Shown: positions 53,389 to 63,135, counted from the first letter of the stretch. The stretch is 64,000 bases of DNA from Tepidimonas charontis (GCF_007556685.1 NZ_VJON01000007.1:1-64000); one strand, 5' to 3'. Program-made: numbers and translations. The notes: generated by a model not told the origin, from the letters alone.

Positions 53389-55563
53389 TCAGTGCACTGA
53401 GATGCCAAGTGGAGGCGCCGACTCCAGGCAGGCGCGGATGATATCGAGGGGGACGTCCAGTGCCACGGCGGCGCCCACCGTGGCCAGCAGGGATGTCAGC
53501 GATACGCGCGTCGTGAGCGTTTGCAATCCCGGATGCTGGAGATCGGCGATGATGTGTCGCGTCTGGCCGTGATATAAGACGATGTGGCAACCCTCGTCAC
53601 ACAAAAAGCGCCGCCCATCGGCGATGTGAGCGTCGCGCAGCGCGTGGCCGCCTTGCGTGCTGTACAGCAAGACGTCGCCGTCACACAGTTCGGCCAAGCC
53701 CGCGCAGACGTCACAGTCAGCATTGAGCACCGCACAGCCCTCTGGCAGCACCACGTCCACTTGCGTACGCACCACTTTGCGCATGTGATCGCGGGTGGTG
53801 ACATAGTGATCATCCAGTCCCTCGGGGACGGGTACGTCCGTGACCACGCCCACCAGGCAGCGGTCATATGACAAACCTTCGTCCAAGATGCTGCGCGGCG
53901 AGTTTTCAATGACGGCGCAATCGACCAGGCGGTTCATGAGCAGGCGCTGCCCGGCTTCCCAGTCGGACGGCACACTGGCATCGATGCGCTGTTCGTTGAG
54001 CCAAATCTGCCCCGCGCACGAAATGCCAACCATGCGGTTGGTACGCGCCAACAGCGCGCCCAGCAAGGCGGCAATCTCGGCGGTGCCCTGCGTGCCGGTG
54101 ATTCCAACGACGGGGATGCGCCCTTGGTCGTTCGGACCGAACAAGTGCGCCACGATTGCCTCCCCGACCGGACGCGGGGTACCGCGCGCGGGCTTGAGGT
54201 GTGGCAGCAAGCCCGGGCCGGCGTTGACCTCGACGATGGCCCCACCTTGCGGGATGAGGGGCTGCGTGATGTCCTCGACCACCAGGTCGATGCCGGCGAC
54301 ATCCAGGCCGACGACGCGTGCGGCCAGCGCGGCCCACTCAGCGATATCGGGGTGTACTTCGTCGGTGACGTCGTCGGTGAGCAATCCCGTGCGCTGAACC
54401 AGCACCACCCGCCCCGCCTCGGGTACGCTGTCGGGCTGCAGACCCTGCCGGCGCAACTCCAGCATCACGTCGCGGTTTTCCGGCAGGCGGATGGTGTCGA
54501 GCGGGAACTCTTCCTCTTCCCCGCGCCGCGGGTCGCTGTTGATGTCGCGCTCGATGAGCTGGCGCACCGTGTGTTGCCCGTCACCCACGACGACGGCATG
54601 TTCTCCGCGCGAGGCTGCGACCATGCGCCCGCCCACGACCAAGATGCGGTGCTCGCGTCCACGAATGTAGCGCTCCACCATCACCTCGGAGCCTTCGCGC
54701 TCGGCCAGCGCGAAAGCCGCCGCGAGCTCTTCGCGACTGCGCACGTCCAGTGAGACGCCGCGCGCGTGATTGGCGTCCACCGGCTTGACGACGACCGGCA
54801 GGCCGATTTCCTGCGCTGCCTCCCAGGCATCCTCGACGTCACGCACGAGCCGGCCCTCGGGAACCGGCACGCCACACTCGGCCAGCAGCCGCTTGGTCAG
54901 GTCTTTGTCGCGGGAGATGTTTTCGGCAATGGCACTGGTGCGGTCGGTCTCGGCCGTCCAGATGCGCCGCTGACGACTGCCATAACCGAGCTGCACCAGG
55001 TTGCCTTCGGTGAGGCGAATGTGCGGGATGCGCCGCGCGCTGGCCGCATCGACGATGGCCGCCGTACTGGGGCCCAACGCATGGCGATCGATGAGGGCCA
55101 TCAAACGCTTGACGGCGCCAGCCACGTCATAGGGTTGATCGTTGATCGCCGCCATCAACAGGTCGCGGCCATCCAGCAACGCCTGGCGCGCCACCTCTTC
55201 CTGGCGCGCCCGGATGACCAGCTTGTAGACGCCGCGCACATCGGTGGAGCGCGTCTGCCCGAACCCGGTGGGCATGCCGGCCAAGTTCAGCAGTTCGATG
55301 GCGATGTGTTCCAGGATATGTCCGGCCCAGGTGCCTTCGCGCAGGCGCTGCAGGAAACCGCCACGCTCACCGACGCCGCAGTGGTGTTCGATCAGACCGG
55401 GCAGCCAGGCAGTGAGCCGTTCGTAGAGCCCGGGCAGGGTGTGCGAGGGGTGGTCCTCCAGGGGGCCGATGTCGATGACCGCTTCCAGGGCGGGGCGGTA
55501 GGTCCACACGTTGGGACCACGTAGGTGGCGCAGACGCAAAAAACGAATGGCGTCGTGGGGCAT
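53389..55563 (-). CDS. Cyanophycin synthetase paralogue (CphA'-type) with degenerate Mur-ligase P-loop
   Basis: A 724-residue CphA-like protein, shorter than its neighbour. The ATP-grasp half looks complete (VKPVDANHARGVSLDVRSRE, VGDGQHTVRQLIERDINSDP, VEVNAGPGLLPHLKPARG). The Mur-ligase half has GITGTQGTAEIAALLGALL where active CphA has GTNGKTTT: the P-loop lysine and threonines are gone, and the C-terminal ligase domain is cut short (ends PPLGISVH). Matches the CphA' partners found next to cphA in betaproteobacteria. Probably a helper or an enzyme with one active domain. Start at ATG 55563. Confidence 0.9.
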   Translation of the reverse strand: MPHDAIRFLRLRHLRGPNVWTYRPALEAVIDIGPLEDHPSHTLPGLYERLTAWLPGLIEHHCGVGERGGFLQRLREGTWAGHILEHIAIELLNLAGMPTGFGQTRSTDVRGVYKLVIRARQEEVARQALLDGRDLLMAAINDQPYDVAGAVKRLMALIDRHALGPSTAAIVDAASARRIPHIRLTEGNLVQLGYGSRQRRIWTAETDRTSAIAENISRDKDLTKRLLAECGVPVPEGRLVRDVEDAWEAAQEIGLPVVVKPVDANHARGVSLDVRSREELAAAFALAEREGSEVMVERYIRGREHRILVVGGRMVAASRGEHAVVVGDGQHTVRQLIERDINSDPRRGEEEEFPLDTIRLPENRDVMLELRRQGLQPDSVPEAGRVVLVQRTGLLTDDVTDEVHPDIAEWAALAARVVGLDVAGIDLVVEDITQPLIPQGGAIVEVNAGPGLLPHLKPARGTPRPVGEAIVAHLFGPNDQGRIPVVGITGTQGTAEIAALLGALLARTNRMVGISCAGQIWLNEQRIDASVPSDWEAGQRLLMNRLVDCAVIENSPRSILDEGLSYDRCLVGVVTDVPVPEGLDDHYVTTRDHMRKVVRTQVDVVLPEGCAVLNADCDVCAGLAELCDGDVLLYSTQGGHALRDAHIADGRRFLCDEGCHIVLYHGQTRHIIADLQHPGLQTLTTRVSLTSLLATVGAAVALDVPLDIIRACLESAPPLGISVH

Positions 55564-55676
55564 GAAAGCACTCGACAAAAAATGCACCGGTCGGCGCGCG
55601 CGCACCGAACGGCTAAAACCCGATTATCATCCGGCGCCGCGCCTGAGCGCGCTGCGCTTCGCCATCAAATTGCAAC

Positions 55677-57962
55677 ATGTTGTATACGCCATCGTCCGCT
55701 GACCTTGCGGGGTGCCCGCCTGTTTGGCGCTCCGTCCTCGAGCAGACGAGGCCGTCTGCGACGCCGCAACCGGTGCTGGCCTGGTTGCCAACCGATTTGG
55801 ATGCTTCCCTGCGGTTTCAGGAAGGTTTGCTTTGGGTGGCGGGGGGCGTGCTGTGCTGGGCCGCCAGTCCACAGTCCAAAGTCGCCTGCTGGACCATCGA
55901 GCCTGGTATGCGGTTGCTCGTCAGTGATCACCACGGTGTGGAAACGCTGGCTCTGTGGCGCGAGCGGCCGAACGAGCCAGCGCAGCGGCTGGCGGTGTGG
56001 CACTACACGCTGGGGCGACAGGTGCAGGCCCGTCGCGTGGTCGAGGCGTTCGAAGCCGTGCGCGACGCTGCCCCTGACCAAGCGCCGGCCCTGCAGCCAG
56101 CGCCCCTGCAGTGTCCGGTCTGTCACGCACCCATGGAGCCCGACGACGATGAGTGTGCCGTCTGTGCCCGGGTGGTGCACACGCCGCCGTCGGTGCGTAC
56201 GTTGCTGCGCCTGTGGCGCTTTGCCCGGCCCTACCGCTGGCAATTGCTGGCCGGCTTCGTGCTGACGCTGGCGGCAACCGCTGCCACCTTGGTGCCGCCC
56301 TACTTGACCATCCCGTTGATGGACGACGTGCTGATCCCGTTTCAGAGTGGCACGCCGGTCGACTGGGGGCTGGTGTGGTTGCTGCTCGGCGGGTTGCTGG
56401 GGGCGGCTTTGCTGGCGTGGGGGCTGGGCTGGGCCAAAACCTATATCCTGGCGCTGGTGTCGGAGCGCATCGGTGCCGACCTGCGTACCACCACCTACGA
56501 ACATCTGCTGGGCTTGTCGCTGGAGTACTTCGGCAACCGCCGCACGGGCGACCTGATGGCGCGCATCGGCTCGGAGACCGACCGCATCAACATCTTCTTG
56601 TCGCTGCATTTGCTGGACTTCGCCACCGACGTGATCATGATCGGCATGACGGCGGTGATCCTGTTTTCGATCAGCCCGACGCTGGCGCTGGCCACCCTGG
56701 TGCCCCTGCCCCTCATTGCCTGGCTGATCCATGTCGTGCGCGATCGCTTGCGCACGGGCTTCGAGAAGATCGACCGCGTCTGGGCCGAGGTCACCAGTGT
56801 GCTGGCCGACACCATCCCCGGCATCCGGGTGGTCAAAGCCTTCGCCCAAGAAGGGCGTGAGGCGCAGCGTTTTCGCGATGCCAATCGGCACAACCTGGAG
56901 GTCAACGACCGACTCAACCGGCTGTGGTCGTTGTTTTCACCCACGGTGTCGCTGCTGACCGAGATCGGTTTGCTGGTGGTGTGGGGCTTCGGCATCTGGC
57001 TGGTGGCGCGCGGCACGGTCACGGTGGGCGTGCTCACCGCCTTCCTGGCCTACATTGGGCGCTTTTACACGCGGCTGGATTCGATGAGCCGCATCGTCTC
57101 GGTCACGCAGAAAGCGGCGGCCGGCGCCAAGCGCATTTTCGATATCCTGGATCACGTCTCCAGCGTGCCGGAGCCAGCCGATCCGGTGCCGCTGCCGCGC
57201 CTGCTGGGGGCGATCGAGCTGCGCCACGTCTCGTTTCGCTACGGCAACCGGACCGTGCTGCATGACCTCGACTTGAGCGTGCGGCCCGGCGAAATGATCG
57301 GTTTGGTTGGACACAGCGGTTCTGGTAAGAGCACCCTGGTCAATCTGATCTGCCGTTTCTACGATGTGGCCGAAGGCGAAATCCGGGTCGATGGCGTGGA
57401 CATCCGGCGCTTTCGGCTGGCGGAGTACCGGCGTCACATCGGCTTGGTGCTGCAAGAGCCGTTTCTTTTCTACGGCACCATCGCCGACAACATCGCCTAC
57501 GGTCGGCCCGATGCCACGCGTGAAGAAATCATCGCCGCCGCTCGCGCGGCCCATGCGCACGACTTCATCTTGCGCCTGCCCCAGGGCTACGACACCCTGG
57601 TGGGTGAGCGCGGTCAGGGTCTGTCGGGCGGCGAGCGCCAGCGCATCAGCATCGCGCGCGCGCTGCTCATCGACCCGCGGATACTCATCTTGGACGAAGC
57701 GACCTCCAGCGTCGATACCGAGACCGAAAAAGAAATCCAGAAAGCGCTGGACAACCTGGTGCGCGGGCGCACGACGATTGCCATCGCGCACCGGCTCTCG
57801 ACGTTGCGGCGCGCCGATCGCCTGGTGGTGATGGACAAAGGGCGCAAGGTGGAAGAGGGCACGCACGACGAACTGCTGGCGCGGCAGGGCGCGTATTGGC
57901 GGCTGTATCAGGCCCAGCTGCGCCAGGCCGAAGCCGAGGCACAGCGCTGGAGACAAGCATGA
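55677..57962 (+). CDS. Cyanophycin-associated ABC transporter (exporter-type, fused TMD-NBD)
   Basis: A 761-residue half-transporter. An N-terminal extension of 170 residues ends in a zinc-ribbon-like CPVCHAPMEPDDDECAVCA; then six membrane segments (FVLTLAATAATLVPPYLTIP onwards) and a nucleotide-binding domain with Walker A GLVGHSGSGKSTLVNLICRF, signature GQGLSGGERQRISIARALL and Walker B ILILDEATSSVD. Such proteins with an N-terminal extension sit beside cphA and a DUF1854 gene in betaproteobacteria; substrate unknown. Divergent from the cphA pair (113-bp shared promoter region). Next start overlaps its stop (ATGA). Confidence 0.9.
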   Translation: MLYTPSSADLAGCPPVWRSVLEQTRPSATPQPVLAWLPTDLDASLRFQEGLLWVAGGVLCWAASPQSKVACWTIEPGMRLLVSDHHGVETLALWRERPNEPAQRLAVWHYTLGRQVQARRVVEAFEAVRDAAPDQAPALQPAPLQCPVCHAPMEPDDDECAVCARVVHTPPSVRTLLRLWRFARPYRWQLLAGFVLTLAATAATLVPPYLTIPLMDDVLIPFQSGTPVDWGLVWLLLGGLLGAALLAWGLGWAKTYILALVSERIGADLRTTTYEHLLGLSLEYFGNRRTGDLMARIGSETDRINIFLSLHLLDFATDVIMIGMTAVILFSISPTLALATLVPLPLIAWLIHVVRDRLRTGFEKIDRVWAEVTSVLADTIPGIRVVKAFAQEGREAQRFRDANRHNLEVNDRLNRLWSLFSPTVSLLTEIGLLVVWGFGIWLVARGTVTVGVLTAFLAYIGRFYTRLDSMSRIVSVTQKAAAGAKRIFDILDHVSSVPEPADPVPLPRLLGAIELRHVSFRYGNRTVLHDLDLSVRPGEMIGLVGHSGSGKSTLVNLICRFYDVAEGEIRVDGVDIRRFRLAEYRRHIGLVLQEPFLFYGTIADNIAYGRPDATREEIIAAARAAHAHDFILRLPQGYDTLVGERGQGLSGGERQRISIARALLIDPRILILDEATSSVDTETEKEIQKALDNLVRGRTTIAIAHRLSTLRRADRLVVMDKGRKVEEGTHDELLARQGAYWRLYQAQLRQAEAEAQRWRQA

Positions 57963-58471
57963 GCGGCGACATGCAGCTCTCTGGCGAGGCGCAGACGGTA
58001 CATGCGGCTTTGGACACGCGTCTGCGCCGCACCCCCTCCGGTTTGCTGGAGTGGTGCGACGACGCGGGCCAATGGATCGGACCGGTGGTGGCGGTGCGCG
58101 CGTTCCCCATTCAGGCGCCGAATGAACACATCGGCCTCATTGGCCCCGATGGGCGGGAGCTGGCGCACATCGCGCGGCTCGATGCGCTGGTGCAGCCGGT
58201 ACGCTCGCTCATCGAAGCGGCGCTGGCCGAGCGCGAGTTTTTGCCGCGCATCCTGCGCTTGCGGGAGGTGAGCTCCTTTGCCACCCCCAGTACCTGGACG
58301 GTGGAGACCGACCGGGGGCCGACCCGCTTCGTGCTCAAGGGTGAGGAAGATATCCGCCGCGTTGCCCGCGATGTGCTGTTGATCCAGGACAGCCACGGCG
58401 TGCAATATTTGATTCGAGAGCCGCAAAAGCTCGACCGCCACAGTCGACGGCTTCTGGATCGATTTTTGTAG
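57959..58471 (+). CDS. DUF1854 protein linked to cyanophycin metabolism
   Basis: A 170-residue protein coupled to the ABC transporter (ATGA overlap). Contains WIGPVVAVRAFPIQAPNEHI, GLIGPDGRELAHIARLDALV and VLLIQDSHGVQYLIREPQKL, the DUF1854 pattern; many family members end, as here, with RHSRRLLDRFL. No catalytic motif. Probably a cytoplasmic partner of the transporter; molecular role unknown. Confidence 0.85.
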   Translation: MSGDMQLSGEAQTVHAALDTRLRRTPSGLLEWCDDAGQWIGPVVAVRAFPIQAPNEHIGLIGPDGRELAHIARLDALVQPVRSLIEAALAEREFLPRILRLREVSSFATPSTWTVETDRGPTRFVLKGEEDIRRVARDVLLIQDSHGVQYLIREPQKLDRHSRRLLDRFL

Positions 58472-58475
58472 GCGG

Positions 58476-58508
58476 CGTCTATCTCATGTTTTATCAATGA
58501 GATAGACG
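58476..58508. terminator. Bidirectional hairpin terminator
   Basis: CGTCTATCTCAT, a 9-base loop GTTTTATCA, ATGAGATAGACG: a perfect 12-bp stem between the converging DUF1854 and aotP genes. Confidence 0.75.
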
Positions 58509-58510
58509 TA

Positions 58511-59287
58511 TTACTTCAGGTTTCCACTGAGGAATTGTTGTAGCCGTTCGCTGCGCGGCTGGGTCAGCACCTGCTTCGGGTCGCCTTGCTCCTCGATGCG
58601 CCCTTGGTGCAAGAAGATGACGTGATTCGAGACCTCACGCGCGAATCCCATCTCGTGGGTGACCACCACCATTGTGCGGTGTTCCTCGGCCAAGCCTTGC
58701 ATCACCCGCAGCACTTCGGTGACCAGTTCGGGATCGAGGGCGCTGGTGGGCTCGTCGAACAACATCACCTCGGGCTCCACTGCCAGTGCACGCGCGATGG
58801 CCACCCGCTGTTGCTGGCCGCCACTGAGGTGCGCCGGGTAGCGGTCTTCCACGCCCTTCAGGCCCACGCGCTCCAGATATTTGCGCGCCGCGGCCACCGC
58901 TTGCTCACGTGGGATTTTGAGCACATGCACCGGCACCTCGATGACGTTTTGCAGCACCGTCATGTGTGACCAGAGGTTGAAGTTCTGAAATACCATCGCC
59001 AGCCGGGTGCGTAGCCGGCGCAGTTGCTCGGGGTTGACCGCGTGCAGTTCGCCGTCGCCAGCCGGGCGCAGCTGTAACTCCTCGCCAGCGACGACGATGC
59101 GGCCGCCGTGGGGTTTTTCCAAGAGATTGATACAGCGTAAAAACGTACTTTTACCCGAGCCGGAGCTGCCGATGATGCTGATCACATCACCGGCGCGGGC
59201 AGTCAGCGACACGCCCTTGAGCACCTCATGGGCGCCGTAGCGCTTGTGAATGTCTTCGACGTGGAGTTTGACGGTAGTCGTGCTCAT
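58511..59287 (-). CDS. aotP: Basic amino acid ABC transporter ATP-binding protein
   Basis: A 258-residue ATPase of the HisP/AotP type: Walker [22 protein letters not shown]-loop [18 protein letters not shown], signature [16 protein letters not shown], Walker [18 protein letters not shown]-loop [14 protein letters not shown]. Drives the AotQM permease. Last gene of the operon, 27 bases after aotO, followed by the bidirectional terminator. Substrate (arginine/ornithine/lysine) is inferred from gene order. Confidence 0.9.
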   Translation of the reverse strand: MSTTTVKLHVEDIHKRYGAHEVLKGVSLTARAGDVISIIGSSGSGKSTFLRCINLLEKPHGGRIVVAGEELQLRPAGDGELHAVNPEQLRRLRTRLAMVFQNFNLWSHMTVLQNVIEVPVHVLKIPREQAVAAARKYLERVGLKGVEDRYPAHLSGGQQQRVAIARALAVEPEVMLFDEPTSALDPELVTEVLRVMQGLAEEHRTMVVVTHEMGFAREVSNHVIFLHQGRIEEQGDPKQVLTQPRSERLQQFLSGNLK

Positions 59288-59314
59288 GCAGGTGGCGCGC
59301 GGGCGCAGCCGCGT

Positions 59315-60445
59315 TCATTCAGACAGCAAATAACCCGTACGGAAAGCCTCGCGGCCAGCAACTTTGGCCACCCCCAGGCCGGCGATTGCGTAGCGATCGC
59401 GTGCGCGGGCGTACAGCACACCGTCGTGGGCGGGGCGCAGTACAGTGGCGCGATGGCTCAAGGGGTCGATGACCTCGGCGACGGCATCGCCCGCACGAAC
59501 CCAAGCCCCTACCGGCGCCTGGAACACCAACACACCTGGGTGCGGCGCGCGCAAGGTCTCCGAGCCCGCCAGCGGCGTCGGTTCGAATAGCGGTGCTGGA
59601 GGCGTGCCCGGATCGCCGGCCACCACTCCCAGATGTTGCAAATAACGGCACACGGCGTCGGCGTCGGCGACGGCATATTCATGCGCGACATCGGCTTGTC
59701 CCCGCAGTTCCACGGTGGCCGCAGCGCAGGCCTGGGGCAGGGGGGCGGTGCAACCACCATCGCGCAAGCGCTGCGCCAGCTGCGACCACAGCCCCGAAAG
59801 CTGTTCGTCAAATGGCTGCCCGCCGGCACCGTAGTCGGCCAGCAGCACCGTGCGTGCCCCCAGCCAGCGCGCCAGCGGCTCCAGCGTCGGCCAACACACC
59901 GTTTCGCTGTACAGGTGCAGTACCGCCTCGTCATCGCAATGCAGATCCAGCACCACGTCGGCATCGGCAGCCAATGCAAACAACGTCAGCCGCAGGCCCT
60001 CCAGTTCAGTGGTAGGGCGCTGCTCGCTCAGCCACGCCAGCACCGCTGCACGCACGCGGCGCACGTTCGCGGCGGCGTCTCCATCCAGTTGGTCGCTCAC
60101 GCGCTCGAAGGCGATGGCAGCGAGGTCCGGATAGCCGCGGTTGAAGTTTTCCGAGGTATTCAGTTCGAAGCGACCGAGCGCGCGGTGGTCGATGCGCTGC
60201 GCCAGGCCAATGGGGTTGGCCACGGGAACGATCACGACCTCGCCGCGGATCGCGCCCAGCGCTTCCAGTGCCAGCAGGCGCTGGCGCAGATGATGCACCA
60301 CCAGCATGCCGGGCAACTCGTCGGCGTGCAGGCTGGCCTGTACATACACCTTGGGGCGCGCGCCGGTGCGACCAAAATGCCAGCTCGTCAGCGTTCGTTG
60401 CGTGCCCAGGCTGGTGCTCGGTAGGGGGTGGGTGCGCACGTCCAT
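59315..60445 (-). CDS. aotO: AotO-like M14 succinylglutamate desuccinylase/aspartoacylase-family protein
   Basis: A 376-residue zinc hydrolase of the AstE/aspartoacylase type. Zinc ligands appear in VQASLHADELPGMLVVHHL (HxxE-like) and DVVLDLHCDDEA (distal His); NTSENFNRGYPDL gives the arginine/asparagine substrate-binding stretch. C-terminus has a biotinyl-like beta barrel (HPGVLVFQAPVGAWVRAGDA). In Pseudomonas aotO lies in the same place of the arginine transport operon with unknown role. Start at 60445, only 2 bases from aotM. Confidence 0.82.
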   Translation of the reverse strand: MDVRTHPLPSTSLGTQRTLTSWHFGRTGARPKVYVQASLHADELPGMLVVHHLRQRLLALEALGAIRGEVVIVPVANPIGLAQRIDHRALGRFELNTSENFNRGYPDLAAIAFERVSDQLDGDAAANVRRVRAAVLAWLSEQRPTTELEGLRLTLFALAADADVVLDLHCDDEAVLHLYSETVCWPTLEPLARWLGARTVLLADYGAGGQPFDEQLSGLWSQLAQRLRDGGCTAPLPQACAAATVELRGQADVAHEYAVADADAVCRYLQHLGVVAGDPGTPPAPLFEPTPLAGSETLRAPHPGVLVFQAPVGAWVRAGDAVAEVIDPLSHRATVLRPAHDGVLYARARDRYAIAGLGVAKVAGREAFRTGYLLSE

Positions 60446-60447
60446 AT

Positions 60448-61161
60448 TCAGGCACGCCGTGGGGCCAAGTGGGCCAGAAAATGCCGTTCAGCCCACTTGA
60501 AGAGACCCACCAGGGTGAACGTGATGAGCAGGTAGATGGCGGCTGCGAACAGATAGGCTTCGAACGGCAGATAGAAGTCCGAGTAGACGCGGCTGGCGGC
60601 AGCGGTGAGGTCGAGCATCGCCGGCACGGTGCTGGCCAGACTGGTGCTGTGCAGCATCATCACCACCTCGTTGCTGTACGCGGGCAAGGTGCGGCGCATC
60701 GCGCTGGGCATGACGATTCGCCACAACACCTGCCGCGGGGACATGCCCATGGCGCGTGCGGCCTCGATTTCGCCATAAGGGGTTTCGCGAATGGCGCCCG
60801 CCAGCATCTCGGCGGTGTAGCCGGCAGTATTCAACGCGAAAGCCAGCAGGGCGCAAAAAAATGCGTCCTTGAACCAGGTCCACGGCCAGATCGCATCCCA
60901 ACGCGCCTGGACCCAATCCAACTGGGCGATGCCGTAGTAAATCAGGTAGACCTGGATCAGCAGGGGGGTGCCGCGAATCACATAGGTGTAGCTGCCCACC
61001 AGCCAGCGCAGCAGGCGCCAGCGGCTGTTCAGGGCGATCGCCATCGGCACGGCCAGTACCGCCCCCACGGCCAGCGACGACAACAACAGCTTCAGCGTCG
61101 TGACGACGCCCTCGGTATACAGCTGCAGTTGCGCCGGCTCGAAAATGACGGACCAATTCAT
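60448..61161 (-). CDS. aotM: Basic amino acid ABC transporter permease, HisM/AotM type
   Basis: A 237-residue inner-membrane permease with about five membrane segments (VVTTLKLLLSSLAVGAVLAV, FCALLAFALNTAGYTAEML) and the cytoplasmic EAA loop EIEAARAMGMSPRQVLWRIV that docks to the ATPase. The TTG at 61182 overlaps the aotQ stop, but the ATG at 61161 has GGGAG 8 bases upstream and is preferred. Confidence 0.9.
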   Translation of the reverse strand: MNWSVIFEPAQLQLYTEGVVTTLKLLLSSLAVGAVLAVPMAIALNSRWRLLRWLVGSYTYVIRGTPLLIQVYLIYYGIAQLDWVQARWDAIWPWTWFKDAFFCALLAFALNTAGYTAEMLAGAIRETPYGEIEAARAMGMSPRQVLWRIVMPSAMRRTLPAYSNEVVMMLHSTSLASTVPAMLDLTAAASRVYSDFYLPFEAYLFAAAIYLLITFTLVGLFKWAERHFLAHLAPRRA

Positions 61162-61178
61162 GCCCAAAGCTCCCGCGC

Positions 61179-61877
61179 TCAAGCCTGCCAGCTCTGCGCC
61201 CGGCGCACGCCGGCGCTAAAGCGCGCCTCCAGGTGCCGCAGCACCCACAGCGACGCCGAGGTGTAGACGAGGAAGAGGCCGCCAACGAACAAAAAGAAAA
61301 AGATCGGTGAGCGCGTGGCCGCGGCTGCTTGCTTGGCCAATAGGGTCATGTCCTGCAACCCGATAAGGCTGACCAATGCCGTGCTCTTGATCAGCACCAG
61401 CCAGTTGTTGGTAAAGCCGGGCAGGGCATAGCGCACCATTTGCGGCAGGGTAATCCGCCAGAAGGTTTGCAGTCGCCCCATGCCAAAGGCCCAAGCGGCC
61501 TCCATCTGGCCGCGCGGAATGGCCAAAATGGCGCCGCGAAACGTTTCCGTCATGTAGGCGCCATAGATGAAGCCGATGGTCAACACACCAGCCACGAAGG
61601 GATTGATATCGACCTGCTGCTCAGACCCCATGGCCTCGAGCAGCTGGTTGAGGCCGATGGTGCCGCCATAGAACACGAGCAGCATCAGCACCAACTCAGG
61701 AATGCCGCGCACCACGGTGGTGTAGACGGTGGCGGCGAGCGCGGCAACGCGGTGACCAGAAAGCTTGGCCGTGGCACCGAGCAAACCGAGCACGATGGCC
61801 ACCAGCAGGGACGCCAGCGACACACCCACCGTCAGCAGGGCCCCCTGCAAAATGGTTGGAATATAGTCCAGCAGCAT
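61179..61877 (-). CDS. aotQ: Basic amino acid ABC transporter permease, HisQ/AotQ type
   Basis: A 232-residue permease: LLTVGVSLASLLVAIVLGLL, VVRGIPELVLMLLVFYGGTI, and EAA loop MEAAWAFGMGRLQTFWRITL. Pairs with AotM to form the membrane channel. 62 bases after aotJ, so it is in the same transcript. Confidence 0.9.
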   Translation of the reverse strand: MLLDYIPTILQGALLTVGVSLASLLVAIVLGLLGATAKLSGHRVAALAATVYTTVVRGIPELVLMLLVFYGGTIGLNQLLEAMGSEQQVDINPFVAGVLTIGFIYGAYMTETFRGAILAIPRGQMEAAWAFGMGRLQTFWRITLPQMVRYALPGFTNNWLVLIKSTALVSLIGLQDMTLLAKQAAAATRSPIFFFLFVGGLFLVYTSASLWVLRHLEARFSAGVRRAQSWQA

Positions 61878-61939
61878 GGCAAAGAAGAACGCGTCGCTGC
61901 GGCCGAGGCCCCAGCGACGCGCCGCTCACGCCTCAGGCA

Positions 61940-62719
61940 TCACTTGCCGTAAGGGTCGAAGTCGAAATATTTTTTGGCGATTTTTTCGTAGGTGCCATCG
62001 GCACGGATGGCCTTGATGGCAGCGTTGATGTCGGCCTTGAGCTTGTCTTGGCCTTTGCGCATCGCTACGCCGACGCCCTCGCCGAAATACTTCCGGTCGT
62101 ACAACTCGGGTCCGACGAAGCCATAACCCTTGCCTTCGGGCTTGCGCAGGAAGCCGCCGGTCACCTCGACCTTGTCGGCCACGGTGCCGTCCAAGCGCCC
62201 GGCCCGGATGTCCAAATAGACCTGATCTTGGGCTTCATAGGGGACGACCTGCACGCCGGCGGGCTTGAGCTCGCCCATGGCGTACTTTTCTTGCGTACTG
62301 CCTTTGAGCACACCGATTTTTTTGCCCTTGAGCGACGCCGGCCCACTGTACGGTGTGCCTTCCTTGACGACGATACCACTGGGGGTGTTGTAGTACTTGT
62401 CGCTGAAATCGACGACCTTCTTGCGGTCATCGGTGATCGACATCGAGCTGATGATCACGTCGTACTTGCGCGCCAGCAGCCCCGGGATCATGCTGTCCCA
62501 CACCTGCTCGACATAAACGCACTTACGGTTGAGTCTGGCACAAATGGCCTCGGCGATGTCGACATCGAAGCCGGTGGGCTTACCGTCGGGCGTCTTGTAC
62601 GTGAACGGTTCGTACGTTGGGTCGATAGCGACCTTGAGCTCGGCTGTCTGGGCCTGAGCGGCGCCGAGGCCCACCGAGGCCGCCAGAGTGACCGCGAACA
62701 AAACATGGCGTCGATTCAT
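61940..62719 (-). CDS. aotJ: Basic amino acid-binding periplasmic protein (HisJ/ArgT/AotJ type)
   Basis: A 259-residue solute-binding protein: signal peptide MNRRHVLFAVTLAASVGLGA ending AQAQ, then LKVAIDPTYEPFTYKTPDGK, PTGFDVDIAEAICARLNRKC, DVIISSMSITDDRKKVVDFS and KKYFDFDPYGK, the LAO-binding-protein pattern for lysine, arginine and ornithine. Start at 62719; the longer frame upstream would place residues before the signal peptide. First gene of the aotJQMOP operon. Confidence 0.92.
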   Translation of the reverse strand: MNRRHVLFAVTLAASVGLGAAQAQTAELKVAIDPTYEPFTYKTPDGKPTGFDVDIAEAICARLNRKCVYVEQVWDSMIPGLLARKYDVIISSMSITDDRKKVVDFSDKYYNTPSGIVVKEGTPYSGPASLKGKKIGVLKGSTQEKYAMGELKPAGVQVVPYEAQDQVYLDIRAGRLDGTVADKVEVTGGFLRKPEGKGYGFVGPELYDRKYFGEGVGVAMRKGQDKLKADINAAIKAIRADGTYEKIAKKYFDFDPYGK

Positions 62720-63135
62720 GAAAACGACATCCGAAGTGGAACATGGGGAGTGATTGTAGACAGACGCTTGCCCAGGCTTTCCCATGGTTTACCCGCAGGC
62801 GAGCGTAAAAACACCAAGCAATAGCGATGCCAGTCGGGGAGTCGACTCGGCGCGCGGCGCCGTGGTAGGGTCGCACCGACCAAGCCGTGGGGAGGCCGGC
62901 CGAACGGCCGATGCGACGGTGCTGGTGGCGTCGCCCCTATGTGTTAGTTAACATAATACACATTGTGGAACTTTGATGGTGGTGCGCTGACACCGTGCAC
63001 CGCGAGCACTTACGGCCGGCCGTTGGTTTTTGCTTCGTGTTGCAGCGGCTGCGCCGGTTGGTGGCTTTGCGGGCAACATGGCTGGTGGCGCCGGCACTCG
63101 CCAGTCATACGCACGCGCAGCGCGGGTCGCCGCGC
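62720..63135. promoter_or_regulatory. Intergenic region upstream of aotJ
   Basis: About 415 bases without a gene. Near 62940-62966 an AT-rich imperfect palindrome (ATGTGTTAGTTAACATAATA then CACAT) stands out in GC-rich DNA; with TATTAT on the minus strand it is the best promoter/operator candidate for aotJ, though it lies 220 bases upstream. A GGCCGGCCGAACGGCCG repeat near 62896 could end tctA transcription. Confidence 0.4.

Noticed and set aside
54124-54753. 209-codon plus-strand frame within the CphA paralogue
   Set aside because: Antisense shadow of the ATP-grasp and ligase-like coding region.
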